Shown in pieces: positions 16,940-26,007 of a stretch of DNA of 64,000 bases (the first letter of the stretch is position 1; every line of letters starts with the position of its first letter). The DNA is taken from contig NZ_JAASQJ010000001.1 in assembly GCF_011762185.1 (NCBI RefSeq), positions 868,001 to 932,000 on the forward strand, given 5' to 3'. Below the pieces are notes generated by a model that saw only the letters and a list, made by a program, of their open reading frames with translations, ran no database searches and was not told the origin of the DNA. This stretch comes from Dyadobacter arcticus (GTDB taxonomy: Bacteria > Bacteroidota > Bacteroidia > Cytophagales > Spirosomataceae). Position numbers and translations under genes: made by a program.

Positions 16940-19066
16940 ATGAAAAAGTACTTAATCACTCTTATACCGGTTGTTTTGCTTGGATGGCAGCGCGGCCCCG
17001 AACAGCAGAAAGTGGATGTCACGCCTGCTGTTGAAACCTCGATGGAAGATGATATCAAGCCAATTCCCGCTCAATACAAGGCTGAGGAGCTGACTACACG
17101 TATATTATCAAGCTATCATTACCGGAAGACAAAATTGAATGACTCGCTTTCAGAGGCGATTTTTGATAAATACATTGAGTCCATTGATCATGGCAAGCTT
17201 TATTACCTTGCTGCTGATATTGCTGAATTCGGGAAGTACAAAAATTCATTTGATGATTATCTTCAAAAGAGAGAATTGGATGTCCCTTTTGAGATTTATA
17301 ATGTTTTTAGAAGGCGATACAAGGAAAGAAGCGATTACATTCAAACGCTTTTAAAGGAAGCAAAGCCATTTGACTATGCTGCGGACGAGTCGATGAACAC
17401 TGATCGCGAGAAAGCAACCTGGGCAAAGAGTACCGATGAGTTAAATGATACCTGGCGCAAATATCTTAAGAGCGAGGCGCTGGATCTTAAACTTTCGGGG
17501 AAAGCCGATACCGCCGTCGTATCAATGTTGAGAGACCGTTACAAAAACCGTGACCGGGCATTGGGACGTATTCGTACGGAGCAGGTTTTTCAAATGTATA
17601 TGAATGCGTATGCTGAATCTATGGATCCTCATACAAGTTACATGGCACCTACATCGGCTGACCGTTTCAAACAAGAAATGAGCCAGTCTCTGGAAGGAAT
17701 TGGAGCGTTGCTGGGTGAAGAAAACAATTACATCATGATAAAAGATGTGATACCAGGCGGGCCTGCATTTAAAGGAAAACAACTTAAAAAGGAAGACAAG
17801 ATCATAGCTGTTGCCCAGGGTGATGAAGGAAAAATGGTTGATATCATTGGTTGGTTTGTTGACGATGCGGTTAAGCTTATCAAAGGGCCAAAATCAACAG
17901 TAGTGAGATTGCAGGTAATTTCTGCTGATGCGCTTTCAGGTACACCTCCAAAAGAGTACCGTTTAGTTCGTGAAAAGATCAAATTGGAGGAGCAACGTGC
18001 GAAAAGTGAAATTGTATCAATTAATTCTGCCAATAAGGATTTTAAAATTGGTGTAATTGATATTCCACTTTTTTACCGGGATTTTGAAGGTGCGCAACAT
18101 AAAGAAAAGGAATTTTCGAGCACGACACGCGACGTTCAAAAGTTGATTACTGAGTTACAGACCGCAAATGTAGATGGTATTGTAATCGATTTGAGAAACA
18201 ATGGTGGTGGATCATTGACAGAAGCTGTTTCATTAACTGGCTTGTTTATCAACCGTGGCCCAGTGGTTCAGGTTAAAGAAGGACAGGGGGAAATTGAAGT
18301 GCAATCGGACAATGACCCAGCCATTGCATATGACGGACCGATGGCAGTAATGGTAAACAGATTCAGCGCATCTGCTTCTGAAATCTTTGCAGCTGCCATT
18401 CAGGATTACAAACGCGGAATTATTGTTGGAGAACAAACTTATGGTAAAGGGACCGTTCAGACTCTGATTGACCTGAACCAGTGGGTTCCAAAGGAGACAG
18501 ATCAGCTTGGTCAGGTAAAATTGACAGTTGCTAAATTCTATCGGATCAATGGCAGCAGCACCCAGCTTAAGGGTGTAATGCCTGACTTGGAATTGCCGAC
18601 TGCCTTTAAAGTAAATGAATATGGAGAAGGTTCTCAGCCAAGCGCGCTTCCCTGGGACCAGATCCCATCTTCCAAATATGAATTAGCGAACAATATCAAT
18701 CCTAAAATCGTGGACCAGCTTCGGGAAAAGTACACACAACGGCTGAAGTCTGATGAAGAATTGAAGACATTGGTGAAAACGTTGGATGAATTTAAAGAAG
18801 CCCGTGAAAACAAAGTTGTATCACTTCAGGAATCAAAACGCAAAATAGAACGCGATGACGCGGAAAAGAAAAGGGCGGCAATGAAGCAGCTGGGAGAAGA
18901 TAACACGGATGGTGACGATGAGGACGAAGTAGACTCCAAAGTCGCGGAAGCTCCAAAGGATGTTAAAAAGAAAAAAGACATATATCTCACCGAAACTGGT
19001 CGCATGTTGGCAGATTTGATCGTGATATCGAAAGAGCCAAGTTTGGCTGGTGCTAAGAAGAAATAA
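16940..19066 (+). CDS. prc: Carboxy-terminal processing protease, S41A family (Prc/Tsp)
   Basis: A 708-residue periplasmic protease of the long Prc/Tsp type. The domains run N-terminal helical region, PDZ (~235-330, with IPGGPAFKGKQLKKEDKI), S41 protease core and C-terminal DUF3340-like tail. The catalytic dyad is Ser478 (in FSASASEIF) and Lys503 (in TYGKGTVQ), 25 residues apart as in E. coli Prc. ATG 16940 is preferred over the upstream TTG. The signal ends VVLLGWQRG: a lipobox-like LLG context with Trp instead of Cys, so it is probably soluble periplasmic, not lipidated. It degrades misfolded or tagged envelope proteins. Confidence 0.94.
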   Translation: MKKYLITLIPVVLLGWQRGPEQQKVDVTPAVETSMEDDIKPIPAQYKAEELTTRILSSYHYRKTKLNDSLSEAIFDKYIESIDHGKLYYLAADIAEFGKYKNSFDDYLQKRELDVPFEIYNVFRRRYKERSDYIQTLLKEAKPFDYAADESMNTDREKATWAKSTDELNDTWRKYLKSEALDLKLSGKADTAVVSMLRDRYKNRDRALGRIRTEQVFQMYMNAYAESMDPHTSYMAPTSADRFKQEMSQSLEGIGALLGEENNYIMIKDVIPGGPAFKGKQLKKEDKIIAVAQGDEGKMVDIIGWFVDDAVKLIKGPKSTVVRLQVISADALSGTPPKEYRLVREKIKLEEQRAKSEIVSINSANKDFKIGVIDIPLFYRDFEGAQHKEKEFSSTTRDVQKLITELQTANVDGIVIDLRNNGGGSLTEAVSLTGLFINRGPVVQVKEGQGEIEVQSDNDPAIAYDGPMAVMVNRFSASASEIFAAAIQDYKRGIIVGEQTYGKGTVQTLIDLNQWVPKETDQLGQVKLTVAKFYRINGSSTQLKGVMPDLELPTAFKVNEYGEGSQPSALPWDQIPSSKYELANNINPKIVDQLREKYTQRLKSDEELKTLVKTLDEFKEARENKVVSLQESKRKIERDDAEKKRAAMKQLGEDNTDGDDEDEVDSKVAEAPKDVKKKKDIYLTETGRMLADLIVISKEPSLAGAKKK

Positions 19067-19086
19067 TTCAGAAGACCTATGATAAG

Positions 19087-19118
19087 GAGCACGGACCCAG
19101 CGTTCGTGCTCTTTTTTT
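19087..19118 (+). terminator. Terminator of the FKBP-prc operon
   Basis: Perfect 7-bp stem GAGCACG/CGTGCTC (19087-19093 with 19105-19111) followed by seven T, about 20 bp after the prc stop. Confidence 0.9.
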
Positions 19119-19227
19119 GTATCAAATCACTTTAGAATTTAACAAAGAAAAATGAAGGCTTTCCTGGTTTTTTCCAGAAAAATCATCAACTTTTCGTGAA
19201 TGATATTTGCCCCGCAAAATTTGTTCC

Positions 19228-20268
19228 GTGGACATTAAAACGATAAAGACTGAGCGGTTCATTCTTACAAAAATGACCGAAGGGGATGGTGACAAATATT
19301 TCAGATTGAGCAATAATGACAATGTAATGAAGTATGTTACAGGCTATTCGCTCAACCGGCAGGAGTCCGATGAAATGCTCAAAGCATTTTTAGAAGAGAA
19401 TAAGAGTAATAGTTACCTGGGCCGTTATCTGGTTGAAGATATTGAATCGGGAGAACTGATTGGCGCTGCAAAATTAGATAAAGTCGGTACTGAAATTGAA
19501 ATAGGTTATCGGATATTGGAAGAGCAATGGGGTAAGGGGGTAGCAACAGAAATTGCAACAGGACTTATCAAATTTATTAAAACAGCTTTACAGACACAAA
19601 GCATCATTGCTTATGTAAATGTGAATAATGCGGCATCCATACGGGTTCTGGAAAAATCCGGAATGGTCAATATTCAGACCATAGAAGATATTGATGAAGT
19701 CAAGTACAAGTTTAGTTATAACCCTATAAACAATCCCTCTATGAAAAAGGTACTCTACATTGTTCTCGGGCTGGTTGCGCTGGTCCTGATCGCCGCTTTG
19801 ATTATGCCGAAAGATTATGCTGTCGAGAAAGAAGTAACAATCAATAGGCCCAAAGAGCAGGTTTTTAACTACCTGAAATCACTGAAAAATCAAGATAACT
19901 GGAGTGTATGGTACAGCAAGGATCCAAATATTAAAAAAAATTTCACCGGTACTGATGGAACAGTCGGCTTTACATCCATGTGGGATGGGAACGACGATGT
20001 AGGTAAAGGAGAGCAGGAGATCACAAAAATCGAAGAAGGGAGCCGCATCGACACTGAATTAAGATTTATTGAACCGTTTGAAAGTAAAAGTAATGCGTAT
20101 ATGATCGCTGAACCCATTGATTCGAATTCAACAAAAGTCAAATGGGGCTTCACCGGCTCTATGCCTATACCCATGAACGTCATGCTTCCCTTCATGGGTA
20201 TAGAAAAATCCGTCGGTAAGGATTTCCAGGATGGGTTAAGCAATCTGAAGGGAATTTTGGAGAAGTGA
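19228..20268 (+). CDS. GNAT acetyltransferase fused in frame to a membrane-anchored SRPBCC domain
   Basis: One open frame joins two proteins. Residues ~1-165 are a RimJ/RimL-type GNAT N-acetyltransferase (IKTERFILTKM, LIGAAKLDKV, IGYRILEEQWGKGVATE as acetyl-CoA loop, VNVNNAASIRVLEKSGM). From ATG 19741 a second unit begins: a transmembrane helix (MKKVLYIVLGLVALVLIAAL) and a SRPBCC/polyketide-cyclase-like domain of about 170 residues. No stop lies between the halves. The second half looks like a complete stand-alone gene, so it may also be translated from 19741. The start is uncertain: the frame opens with TTG 19207, but GTG 19228 fits GNAT proteins best. A helix in the middle would place the SRPBCC domain across the membrane. 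Confidence 0.75.
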   Translation: MDIKTIKTERFILTKMTEGDGDKYFRLSNNDNVMKYVTGYSLNRQESDEMLKAFLEENKSNSYLGRYLVEDIESGELIGAAKLDKVGTEIEIGYRILEEQWGKGVATEIATGLIKFIKTALQTQSIIAYVNVNNAASIRVLEKSGMVNIQTIEDIDEVKYKFSYNPINNPSMKKVLYIVLGLVALVLIAALIMPKDYAVEKEVTINRPKEQVFNYLKSLKNQDNWSVWYSKDPNIKKNFTGTDGTVGFTSMWDGNDDVGKGEQEITKIEEGSRIDTELRFIEPFESKSNAYMIAEPIDSNSTKVKWGFTGSMPIPMNVMLPFMGIEKSVGKDFQDGLSNLKGILEK

Positions 20269-20312
20269 TTGCAGGAATTCAGAGCTCACTTTAAGAGAGA
20301 AATGCCCTGAAG

Positions 20313-20849
20313 TTATTTTGCAATGGCTTGCATCTTGACTGTCACAATGTCTTTCATCTTCCAATTCTTCTCCCCGATCTTATAATCGAGCCGGTTGACA
20401 TCGAAAGTGCTGGACAATTGATAGGTACCGTCGGCATTCTTTTTTGCTTGAAAAGGCAGTGTGACCGTTTTGGTAACATCGCGCATGGTAAGCGTCCCAA
20501 TGGCCTGGAATCCATCGCTATTCTCTTCAACTTTGGAAGATTTGAAATGAATGTCCGGATACTTTTCCACATAAAAGTACTTCTCACTTTTAAGGTCCTT
20601 GTCGCGGGCATTGCTGTTGGTATTGAAGCTGGCTGCAGATATTTTAATGTCAAAAGAAGCTGCGGAAATATTCTTTTCATCAAAATTAGCAGCCCCTCTC
20701 GGCGCGTCGAAAGTACCCTCACAAGTACCCATGACAAATTTTACGCTGAATTTGGTAGATCCTGAAACGATATTGGAGGTCTGGGCAAACGTTAATATTG
20801 TCACCAGCGAAAACAGCAGGGGCAGGGTGATGTTGAATATAGGTCTCAT
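20313..20849 (-). CDS. YceI family protein (exported form)
   Basis: A 178-residue exported YceI-like lipocalin-type protein. The signal peptide starts MRPIFNITLPLLFSLVTILT and ends near FAQT; ATG 20849 was chosen over the computed upstream start at 20933, which is in the neighbouring gene. YceI features: FSVKFVMGTCEGTFD, the DKDLKSEKYFYVEKYPDIHF loop and DVNRLDYKIGEKNW. It probably binds an apolar ligand in the periplasm. The upstream small gene at 20876 ends 26 bp before it on the same strand, so the two may be cotranscribed. Confidence 0.88.
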   Translation of the reverse strand: MRPIFNITLPLLFSLVTILTFAQTSNIVSGSTKFSVKFVMGTCEGTFDAPRGAANFDEKNISAASFDIKISAASFNTNSNARDKDLKSEKYFYVEKYPDIHFKSSKVEENSDGFQAIGTLTMRDVTKTVTLPFQAKKNADGTYQLSSTFDVNRLDYKIGEKNWKMKDIVTVKMQAIAK

Positions 20850-20875
20850 AAAAAGTTGGGTTTTACTTTGGGATA

Positions 20876-21214
20876 TTATTTTTCTTCCAAAAGCGATTCT
20901 CCTTCTGACAAATCGCCCGAAGTCCAATTCCATTTCTCATGAAGCCGGAGTTTTCCGGTAGGCAAAACTTCTGCGGTCGATTTGCAAATACCCGTCATGA
21001 TTTCACCTTTTATATTGATCTGATGATATCGCATATCCAAATTTCCCGTTTCATCAACAATGGCGATAAGATGCCCATAAAGGATCTTATCGCCATGATA
21101 GGTCGAGGTAACTACATTGCCGGCTTGATGATATAAAAACTGCATTTCAAGATCAACCTCCCCATTCTCTGAATTGGAGACTGGAATAAAAACTTTGTTA
21201 TTATAGTTGATCAT
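20876..21214 (-). CDS. Small conserved protein, 112 aa (often misnamed n-acetylglutamate synthase)
   Basis: A 112-residue, beta-rich, soluble protein. It resembles a Bacteroidota family with the pattern MINYNNKVF, HGDKILYGHLI, NLDMRYHQINIKGEIMTGIC and LRLHEKWNWTSGD. Such proteins are often labelled n-acetylglutamate synthase in databases, but no GNAT or kinase-like fold motif is visible, so I do not accept that label. Function unknown. It precedes the exported YceI-like gene on the same strand. Confidence 0.7.
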   Translation of the reverse strand: MINYNNKVFIPVSNSENGEVDLEMQFLYHQAGNVVTSTYHGDKILYGHLIAIVDETGNLDMRYHQINIKGEIMTGICKSTAEVLPTGKLRLHEKWNWTSGDLSEGESLLEEK

Positions 21215-21274
21215 GGCCTTCGACTAACGTGATTTTGATGTCTTTTTATAAAAGTATAAATAAGACATAATCGA

Positions 21275-21661
21275 TCAAAGCACCGAGGTGATCCACCATA
21301 CATTGCCGCAGGGATCTGTCACACCGCAACTGCGGCCATAATCCTGATCGGCGGGTTCCATCATACTTTCCGCTCCGGCTTTTAACGCTTTCTGATAGGT
21401 ATCGTCAGCATTCTCTACATATAAAAACATGTTTGCAGGATGTGCGGACCATTCCGGGCGGCTATCACAAAACATAATCGTACTGGCCCCGATTTTCACT
21501 TCCGAATGTTTAATCTTATCGGGGTAATCCTCCTGATAATGCGTGGAGGTTATCTCGCCGTCCAAGACATTAATTGTAAACTCTTTAAATTTTTCGGCCC
21601 CATCAAGCATTAAGTAAGGCATTACTGTTTGATGACCATTCGGGACTTTTACAGTGCTCAT
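21275..21661 (-). CDS. VOC family protein (PhnB/glyoxalase-like)
   Basis: A 128-residue vicinal-oxygen-chelate protein of the PhnB-like type. The beta-alpha-beta-beta-beta repeats are visible, with the family segments VMPYLMLDGAEKFKEFTINV, SEVKIGASTIMFCD and GVTDPCGNVWWI. It could act as a metal-dependent lyase, dioxygenase or binding protein; the substrate is unknown. It is downstream of the AraC-type regulator on the same strand (68 bp) and has its own -7-like element (TACATTTG at 21685-21692 on the minus strand). Confidence 0.85.
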   Translation of the reverse strand: MSTVKVPNGHQTVMPYLMLDGAEKFKEFTINVLDGEITSTHYQEDYPDKIKHSEVKIGASTIMFCDSRPEWSAHPANMFLYVENADDTYQKALKAGAESMMEPADQDYGRSCGVTDPCGNVWWITSVL

Positions 21662-21729
21662 AATTTTTTTGTTTAAAGTTTAAGCAAATGTAAATGAGCA
21701 TTGAAGCTCATAATTGGAAAAATGCGACA

Positions 21730-22539
21730 TCAGACGTCCCGATAGCCGGTACTCTCAGATTTCCCTGAAAAGTATTCTTTGGGATGCTGACCTGAGAAGG
21801 TTTTGAACTCATGAATAAAATGGGACTGGTCATAATAACCACAATCATAAGCGATTTCGGTGAGACTCCTTCCATTATCACCATAAGCGTTCAATGCGGC
21901 GTGAAACCGGATAATCCTGGTGAACAATTTGGGGCTGAAACCAGAAAATGCTTTAAACTTTCTTTCGAACTGGCGGGTTGAGAGGAAACTTTGCGCAGCG
22001 AGATCAGGTACATTAGTTAATCCGTTATCATTGATAATGCGATTGATAACGGAAAAAACCGCTGGTTCATGCGGTTGCTGGCGAACAAGGCAGGCCTTCA
22101 GAAATCCTGATATAATCTCTACCCGGGCTACATTATCTGCCGCCAACATTATTTTCTCTTCCAATTCGGCGCCCTGGTTCCCGAAAATGTTTACAATATC
22201 AGGCATTTGATCACTAACTTCTCTGGAGGGGATACCAAAAAGCGCAGGTATTGCGAATGGGTAAAGATATACTCCAAAGATCCCGAAATCCTCGGCTATC
22301 CTGAATCTTCTGAAACGCCGGGAAGGGCCGCTTACGCCAGATGTAAAAGACAATTCGGTCGTACCATCCTCAATCACCTCATCAAAACGCCCTTTATAAT
22401 GGAATATCATTTCGGCGCAGCCATCAGCCATGGTACGGTGCACGTACGGCAATTCTGCTGAAACGTCATGTTCCAGCGCCCAATAGTATCTGACGAAGCT
22501 GGCTAAAACCGGCGGTGGCTTAAAAGTGAAGTATTTCAT
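21730..22539 (-). CDS. AraC family transcriptional regulator (DUF6597 N domain)
   Basis: A 269-residue AraC-type regulator. The N-terminal half fits the DUF6597 domain found in many Bacteroidota AraC proteins (FTFKPPPVLASFVRYYWALE, MIFHYKGRF). The C-terminal paired HTH domain shows FLSTRQFERKFKAFSGFSPK in the first half and AYDCGYYDQSHFIHEFK in the second, the standard signature. Effector unknown. Neighbouring VOC gene downstream and divergent cupin gene upstream are plausible targets. Confidence 0.88.
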   Translation of the reverse strand: MKYFTFKPPPVLASFVRYYWALEHDVSAELPYVHRTMADGCAEMIFHYKGRFDEVIEDGTTELSFTSGVSGPSRRFRRFRIAEDFGIFGVYLYPFAIPALFGIPSREVSDQMPDIVNIFGNQGAELEEKIMLAADNVARVEIISGFLKACLVRQQPHEPAVFSVINRIINDNGLTNVPDLAAQSFLSTRQFERKFKAFSGFSPKLFTRIIRFHAALNAYGDNGRSLTEIAYDCGYYDQSHFIHEFKTFSGQHPKEYFSGKSESTGYRDV

Positions 22540-22697
22540 AACACGCTGGTTTAACCTATATTCTATTAACTCTATATGTTAAAAAGGCTAATTCTTATAT
22601 ATTTTCTTAAATTTATATTTTTGAAATCTTGTTAATACATTTGACGACGTATATGAGGGTTGAAAACGCATACCGTGTTTCTTCGTTCGTATATAAT

Positions 22698-22721
22698 TTG
22701 ACAATATAATAATATAGTCAA
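22698..22721. promoter_or_regulatory. Palindromic site before the cupin gene
   Basis: A 24-bp imperfect inverted repeat, TTGACAATAT and ATATAGTCAA around a 4-base centre, lies 24 bp before the cupin start at 22746 and overlaps the likely promoter/5' leader. It could be an operator; the regulator is unknown. The rest of 22540-22745 is AT-rich without a visible gene. Confidence 0.4.
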
Positions 22722-22745
22722 TTACTTATTTACTCTGTTTCTATT

Positions 22746-23588
22746 ATGAAATTAGTGCCCATAGAGAAGCGAAGCGGCCTTACCCGTGAAGAATTTATTG
22801 AAAATTACCTTAAACCAAGTAAGCCAGTTGTTTTTACTGATCTCGTAAAAGATTGGCCTGCGATTGAAAAATGGACTTTTGATTGGCTCAGGGAAAATCA
22901 TGGGAATCTGGATGTACCGCTTGTCGACAATCACATCCACGACGCCGATAAGTATTTTCAGATCGCAAAGACCATGAAGTTTGGAGACTACCTTACCTTA
23001 ATTGAAAATGGCCCTACCGATCTTCGGATATTTCTTTTCGATATTTTTAAAAAAATCCCTGAATTGGCGGACGATATCCGCTTTCCGACCATCATGGACG
23101 GATTTTTGAAATCGTATAAATTTGTATTCTTCGGAGGTGAGGGCTCGATTACCAGCTTACATTACGATATGGATTGCTCCAACGTTTTTCTGACCCAATT
23201 TCATACGCGAAAGCAGGTCATTTTATTTTCTCCTGAGGAAAGCCGCAGACTGTATCATCACCCGTTTACGGTTATGAGTAAGGTCGATCCGTTGAAACCT
23301 GACTATGAGCGTTTTCCTGCACTCAAAGGCGCAGTAGGCCACGAAACTACACTTCTACATGGCGAGACAATTTTTATTCCATCACTTTGGTGGCATTACA
23401 TCCGGTATATCGATGGCGGTTTTAGTCTGGCATTAAGGGCAAATAATTCTATTTTTACCGCTGTTCGTGGCGGGATGAACCTGGTACGTCACACATTTGT
23501 AGACAGGAGCATGACTAAACTACTGGGCCTCGACTGGCAGCATTGGAAGGAGAAAAAGGCCGTTGAGAATGCAGAAACGATATTGTGA
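22746..23588 (+). CDS. Cupin-like (JmjC-type) Fe(II)/2-oxoglutarate oxygenase-like protein
   Basis: A 280-residue Cupin_8/JmjC-like protein. The metal-binding HxD is visible in SLHYDMDCSN, with a distal histidine in PSLWWHYIRY. KPVVFTDLVKDWPAIEKW at the N-terminus is typical of tRNA-wybutosine/FIH-like cupin-8 proteins. It probably hydroxylates a protein or small molecule with iron and 2-oxoglutarate (family knowledge); the substrate is unknown. A short hairpin follows the gene at 23603-23625 before uvrB. Confidence 0.85.
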   Translation: MKLVPIEKRSGLTREEFIENYLKPSKPVVFTDLVKDWPAIEKWTFDWLRENHGNLDVPLVDNHIHDADKYFQIAKTMKFGDYLTLIENGPTDLRIFLFDIFKKIPELADDIRFPTIMDGFLKSYKFVFFGGEGSITSLHYDMDCSNVFLTQFHTRKQVILFSPEESRRLYHHPFTVMSKVDPLKPDYERFPALKGAVGHETTLLHGETIFIPSLWWHYIRYIDGGFSLALRANNSIFTAVRGGMNLVRHTFVDRSMTKLLGLDWQHWKEKKAVENAETIL

Positions 23589-23602
23589 CAACAAGCATGA
23601 AT

Positions 23603-23675
23603 GATAGGGCATTTACAGGCCTATCACAATTGAGATAACGCATTTCGAAGAACTAATATGTCTTTGAAATGCGTT
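23603..23675. repeat. Two hairpins between cupin gene and uvrB
   Basis: The first hairpin pairs GATAGG (23603) with CCTATC (ends 23625). The second and stronger one pairs AACGCATTTC-x-AAGA (23637-23651) with TCTT-x-GAAATGCGTT (ends 23675), giving a 14-bp stem with one mismatch. No long T run follows either stem. They may end cupin transcription or sit in the uvrB leader. Confidence 0.6.
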
Positions 23676-23715
23676 GTTTGCGTTAGGGCAACTCCGTTAT
23701 GGCTAATACTTTTCT

Positions 23716-25734
23716 ATGGACTTCGAACTCACTTCCATTTACTCACCAACAGGCGATCAGCCCGAAGCTATTGACCAACTTGTTCAGGGAATTGACGCCG
23801 GAGAACCTGCTCAAACGCTACTTGGCGTAACGGGCTCAGGGAAAACTTTCACAGTAGCCAACGTGGTTGCCCAGGTAAAAAAACCGACACTTGTACTAAG
23901 TCACAACAAAACCTTGGCGGCGCAATTGTATGGTGAATTCAAGCAGTTCTTTCCTAACAACGCTGTAGAATATTTCATCAGTTATTACGACTATTACCAG
24001 CCGGAAGCATTTATTTCCAGTACCAATACTTATATCGAGAAGGACCTGCAGATCAACCAGGAAATTGAAAAGCTTAGGCTGCATACGGTTTCTTCGCTGA
24101 TGAGCGGACGGCGTGATGTGATTGTGGTCGCTTCTGTTTCTTGCATTTATGGCGCTGGTAACCCAAACGAATACAAAAAAAGCATTGTAAGTGCCAAGGT
24201 GGGCGACATCGTCAGCCGAAACCAATTTTTGTTCAGGCTGGTAGAAATTTTATATAGCAGGACAGAAGTGGAATTTAACCGCGGTACTTTCAGAGTAAAA
24301 GGCGATACGGTGGATGTATTTCCGGGTTACGCAGATTTTGCCTATCGCTTTATCTTTTTCGGTGATGAAATCGAAGAAATCCAGCGGATTGAACCAGAAA
24401 CGGGTAAAAAAATTAGTTCTGATCGTGCTATCGCCATTTTCCCAGCCAATCTATTTGTGACTGGCAGGGATGTTCTCATGCAATCCATTAAGGAAATTCA
24501 GGACGACCTGGCCATGCAGATTAGCTTTTTCACCAAGGAGGGAAGGTTAGCGGAGGCGGAAAGGGTAAAGGAACGGACGGAGTTTGACATGGAAATGATG
24601 CGTGAGCTAGGTTACTGTTCGGGCATTGAAAACTACTCCCGCTACTTTGACCGACGCATGCCCGGGCAACGCCCATTCTGCCTCCTGGACTATTTCCCGG
24701 ACGATTTTTTAATGGTAGTCGATGAAAGTCATGTTACCATGCCACAGATCCGCGCCATGTGGGGAGGGGACCGTTCCAGGAAAGAGCAATTGGTTGAATA
24801 TGGTTTTCGGTTGCCGTCGGCATTGGACAATCGTCCGCTTACTTTTCAGGAATTCGAAGATATGACCCCGCAAACCATTTTTGTCAGTGCGACGCCTGCG
24901 GATTATGAATTGCGTAAATCGGAAGGTGTTGTCGTAGAGCAAATTATCCGTCCAACTGGTTTGCTGGATCCCGAGATCGAGGTAAGGCCAAGTTTGAACC
25001 AGATCGACGACCTTCTGGAAGAGATTCATAAGCGCATTAAAATGGGTGACAGGGTGCTGATCACGACCCTGACAAAAAGGATGGCGGAAGAATTAAGCAA
25101 ATACCTGGATAGGGTAGGGGTAAAATGCCGATATATTCACTCCGAAGTAAAAACACTAGACCGCGTGGAAATTCTTCGTGAATTGCGTTTAGGAGTTTTT
25201 GATGTATTGGTAGGAGTTAATTTATTGAGAGAAGGGTTGGATTTGCCTGAGGTTTCGCTCGTTGCGATTATGGATGCAGATAAGGAAGGATTTTTGAGAG
25301 ATACCCGCTCCATGATCCAGACCATTGGTCGCGCCGCCCGTAACGATCGCGGAAAAGTGATTATGTATGCTGACGTAATGACAGGCTCCATGCAATTGGC
25401 GATCGACGAAACAAACCGCCGCCGGAGCATTCAGATTGAATACAATATTGAGAATGGGATTACGCCAAAAACAATTCTGAAATCCAGGGAAGCCATTATG
25501 GGACAGACATCCGTCGCCGATTCCAAAATACGTAAAGTATATGTTGAACCGGACGAAATCAGAATTGCCGCCGACCCGGTTGTTCAGTATATGGGTAAAA
25601 ATGATCTGCAAAAACTCATCGCTGAAACCCAGCGAAAAATGGAATTCGCTGCAAGAGAGCTGGACTTTTTAGAAGCCGCGCGTTTGCGGGATGAATTGCT
25701 GCAATTGAAGGATCGGGCCAAGGAGAAGGTTTAA
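23716..25734 (+). CDS. uvrB: Excinuclease ABC subunit B
   Basis: A 672-residue UvrB, the DNA-damage-verifying helicase-like subunit of nucleotide excision repair. Walker A is GVTGSGKT (~residues 37-44), the beta-hairpin region includes YYDYYQPEAFIS, DESHVTMPQ is motif II, and QTIGRAARN is motif VI. The C-terminal UVR domain that contacts UvrC is present (KLIAETQRKMEFAARELDFLEAA). Length and motifs are normal. It appears monocistronic, followed by a toxin-antitoxin pair. Confidence 0.98.
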   Translation: MDFELTSIYSPTGDQPEAIDQLVQGIDAGEPAQTLLGVTGSGKTFTVANVVAQVKKPTLVLSHNKTLAAQLYGEFKQFFPNNAVEYFISYYDYYQPEAFISSTNTYIEKDLQINQEIEKLRLHTVSSLMSGRRDVIVVASVSCIYGAGNPNEYKKSIVSAKVGDIVSRNQFLFRLVEILYSRTEVEFNRGTFRVKGDTVDVFPGYADFAYRFIFFGDEIEEIQRIEPETGKKISSDRAIAIFPANLFVTGRDVLMQSIKEIQDDLAMQISFFTKEGRLAEAERVKERTEFDMEMMRELGYCSGIENYSRYFDRRMPGQRPFCLLDYFPDDFLMVVDESHVTMPQIRAMWGGDRSRKEQLVEYGFRLPSALDNRPLTFQEFEDMTPQTIFVSATPADYELRKSEGVVVEQIIRPTGLLDPEIEVRPSLNQIDDLLEEIHKRIKMGDRVLITTLTKRMAEELSKYLDRVGVKCRYIHSEVKTLDRVEILRELRLGVFDVLVGVNLLREGLDLPEVSLVAIMDADKEGFLRDTRSMIQTIGRAARNDRGKVIMYADVMTGSMQLAIDETNRRRSIQIEYNIENGITPKTILKSREAIMGQTSVADSKIRKVYVEPDEIRIAADPVVQYMGKNDLQKLIAETQRKMEFAARELDFLEAARLRDELLQLKDRAKEKV

Positions 25735-25788
25735 CTTATGATTTGAAAATATCTCATATCTTTATTGCAGAGTTTAAATTTACATACT

Positions 25789-26007
25789 ATGATCAGGACA
25801 TTGTTAGTGCCAGACAATCAGGATATTTCTCTTCAACTGCCAAAATCTTTTGTAGGAAAGCAAGTAGAGGTTATTGCATTTACCATTAACGAAACGCTAG
25901 CAGGATCTCATGCTTTAAATAAGCCGATGATCCACTATGCAAGCCAGCAGGTACTCTCCAAAGATTGGTCCACCTCAGAAGAAGATCAGGCGTGGGAAAA
26001 TTTATAA
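25789..26007 (+). CDS. Putative antitoxin partner of MazF-like toxin
   Basis: A 72-residue protein starting at ATG 25789 (the computed frame begins at TTG 25765). LPKSFVGKQVEVIAFTI is the AbrB-like/short beta-strand segment seen in small Bacteroidota antitoxins, and the C-terminal tail SKDWSTSEEDQAWENL resembles toxin-binding tails. The stop codon overlaps the first codons of the downstream toxin by 16 bp, so translation is probably coupled. The family itself is not one I can name precisely. Confidence 0.7.
   Translation: MIRTLLVPDNQDISLQLPKSFVGKQVEVIAFTINETLAGSHALNKPMIHYASQQVLSKDWSTSEEDQAWENL

Noticed and set aside
20876..21214. Assignment as n-acetylglutamate synthase
   Set aside because: The 112-residue protein lacks amino-acid kinase or GNAT motifs; the label probably comes from propagated annotation.
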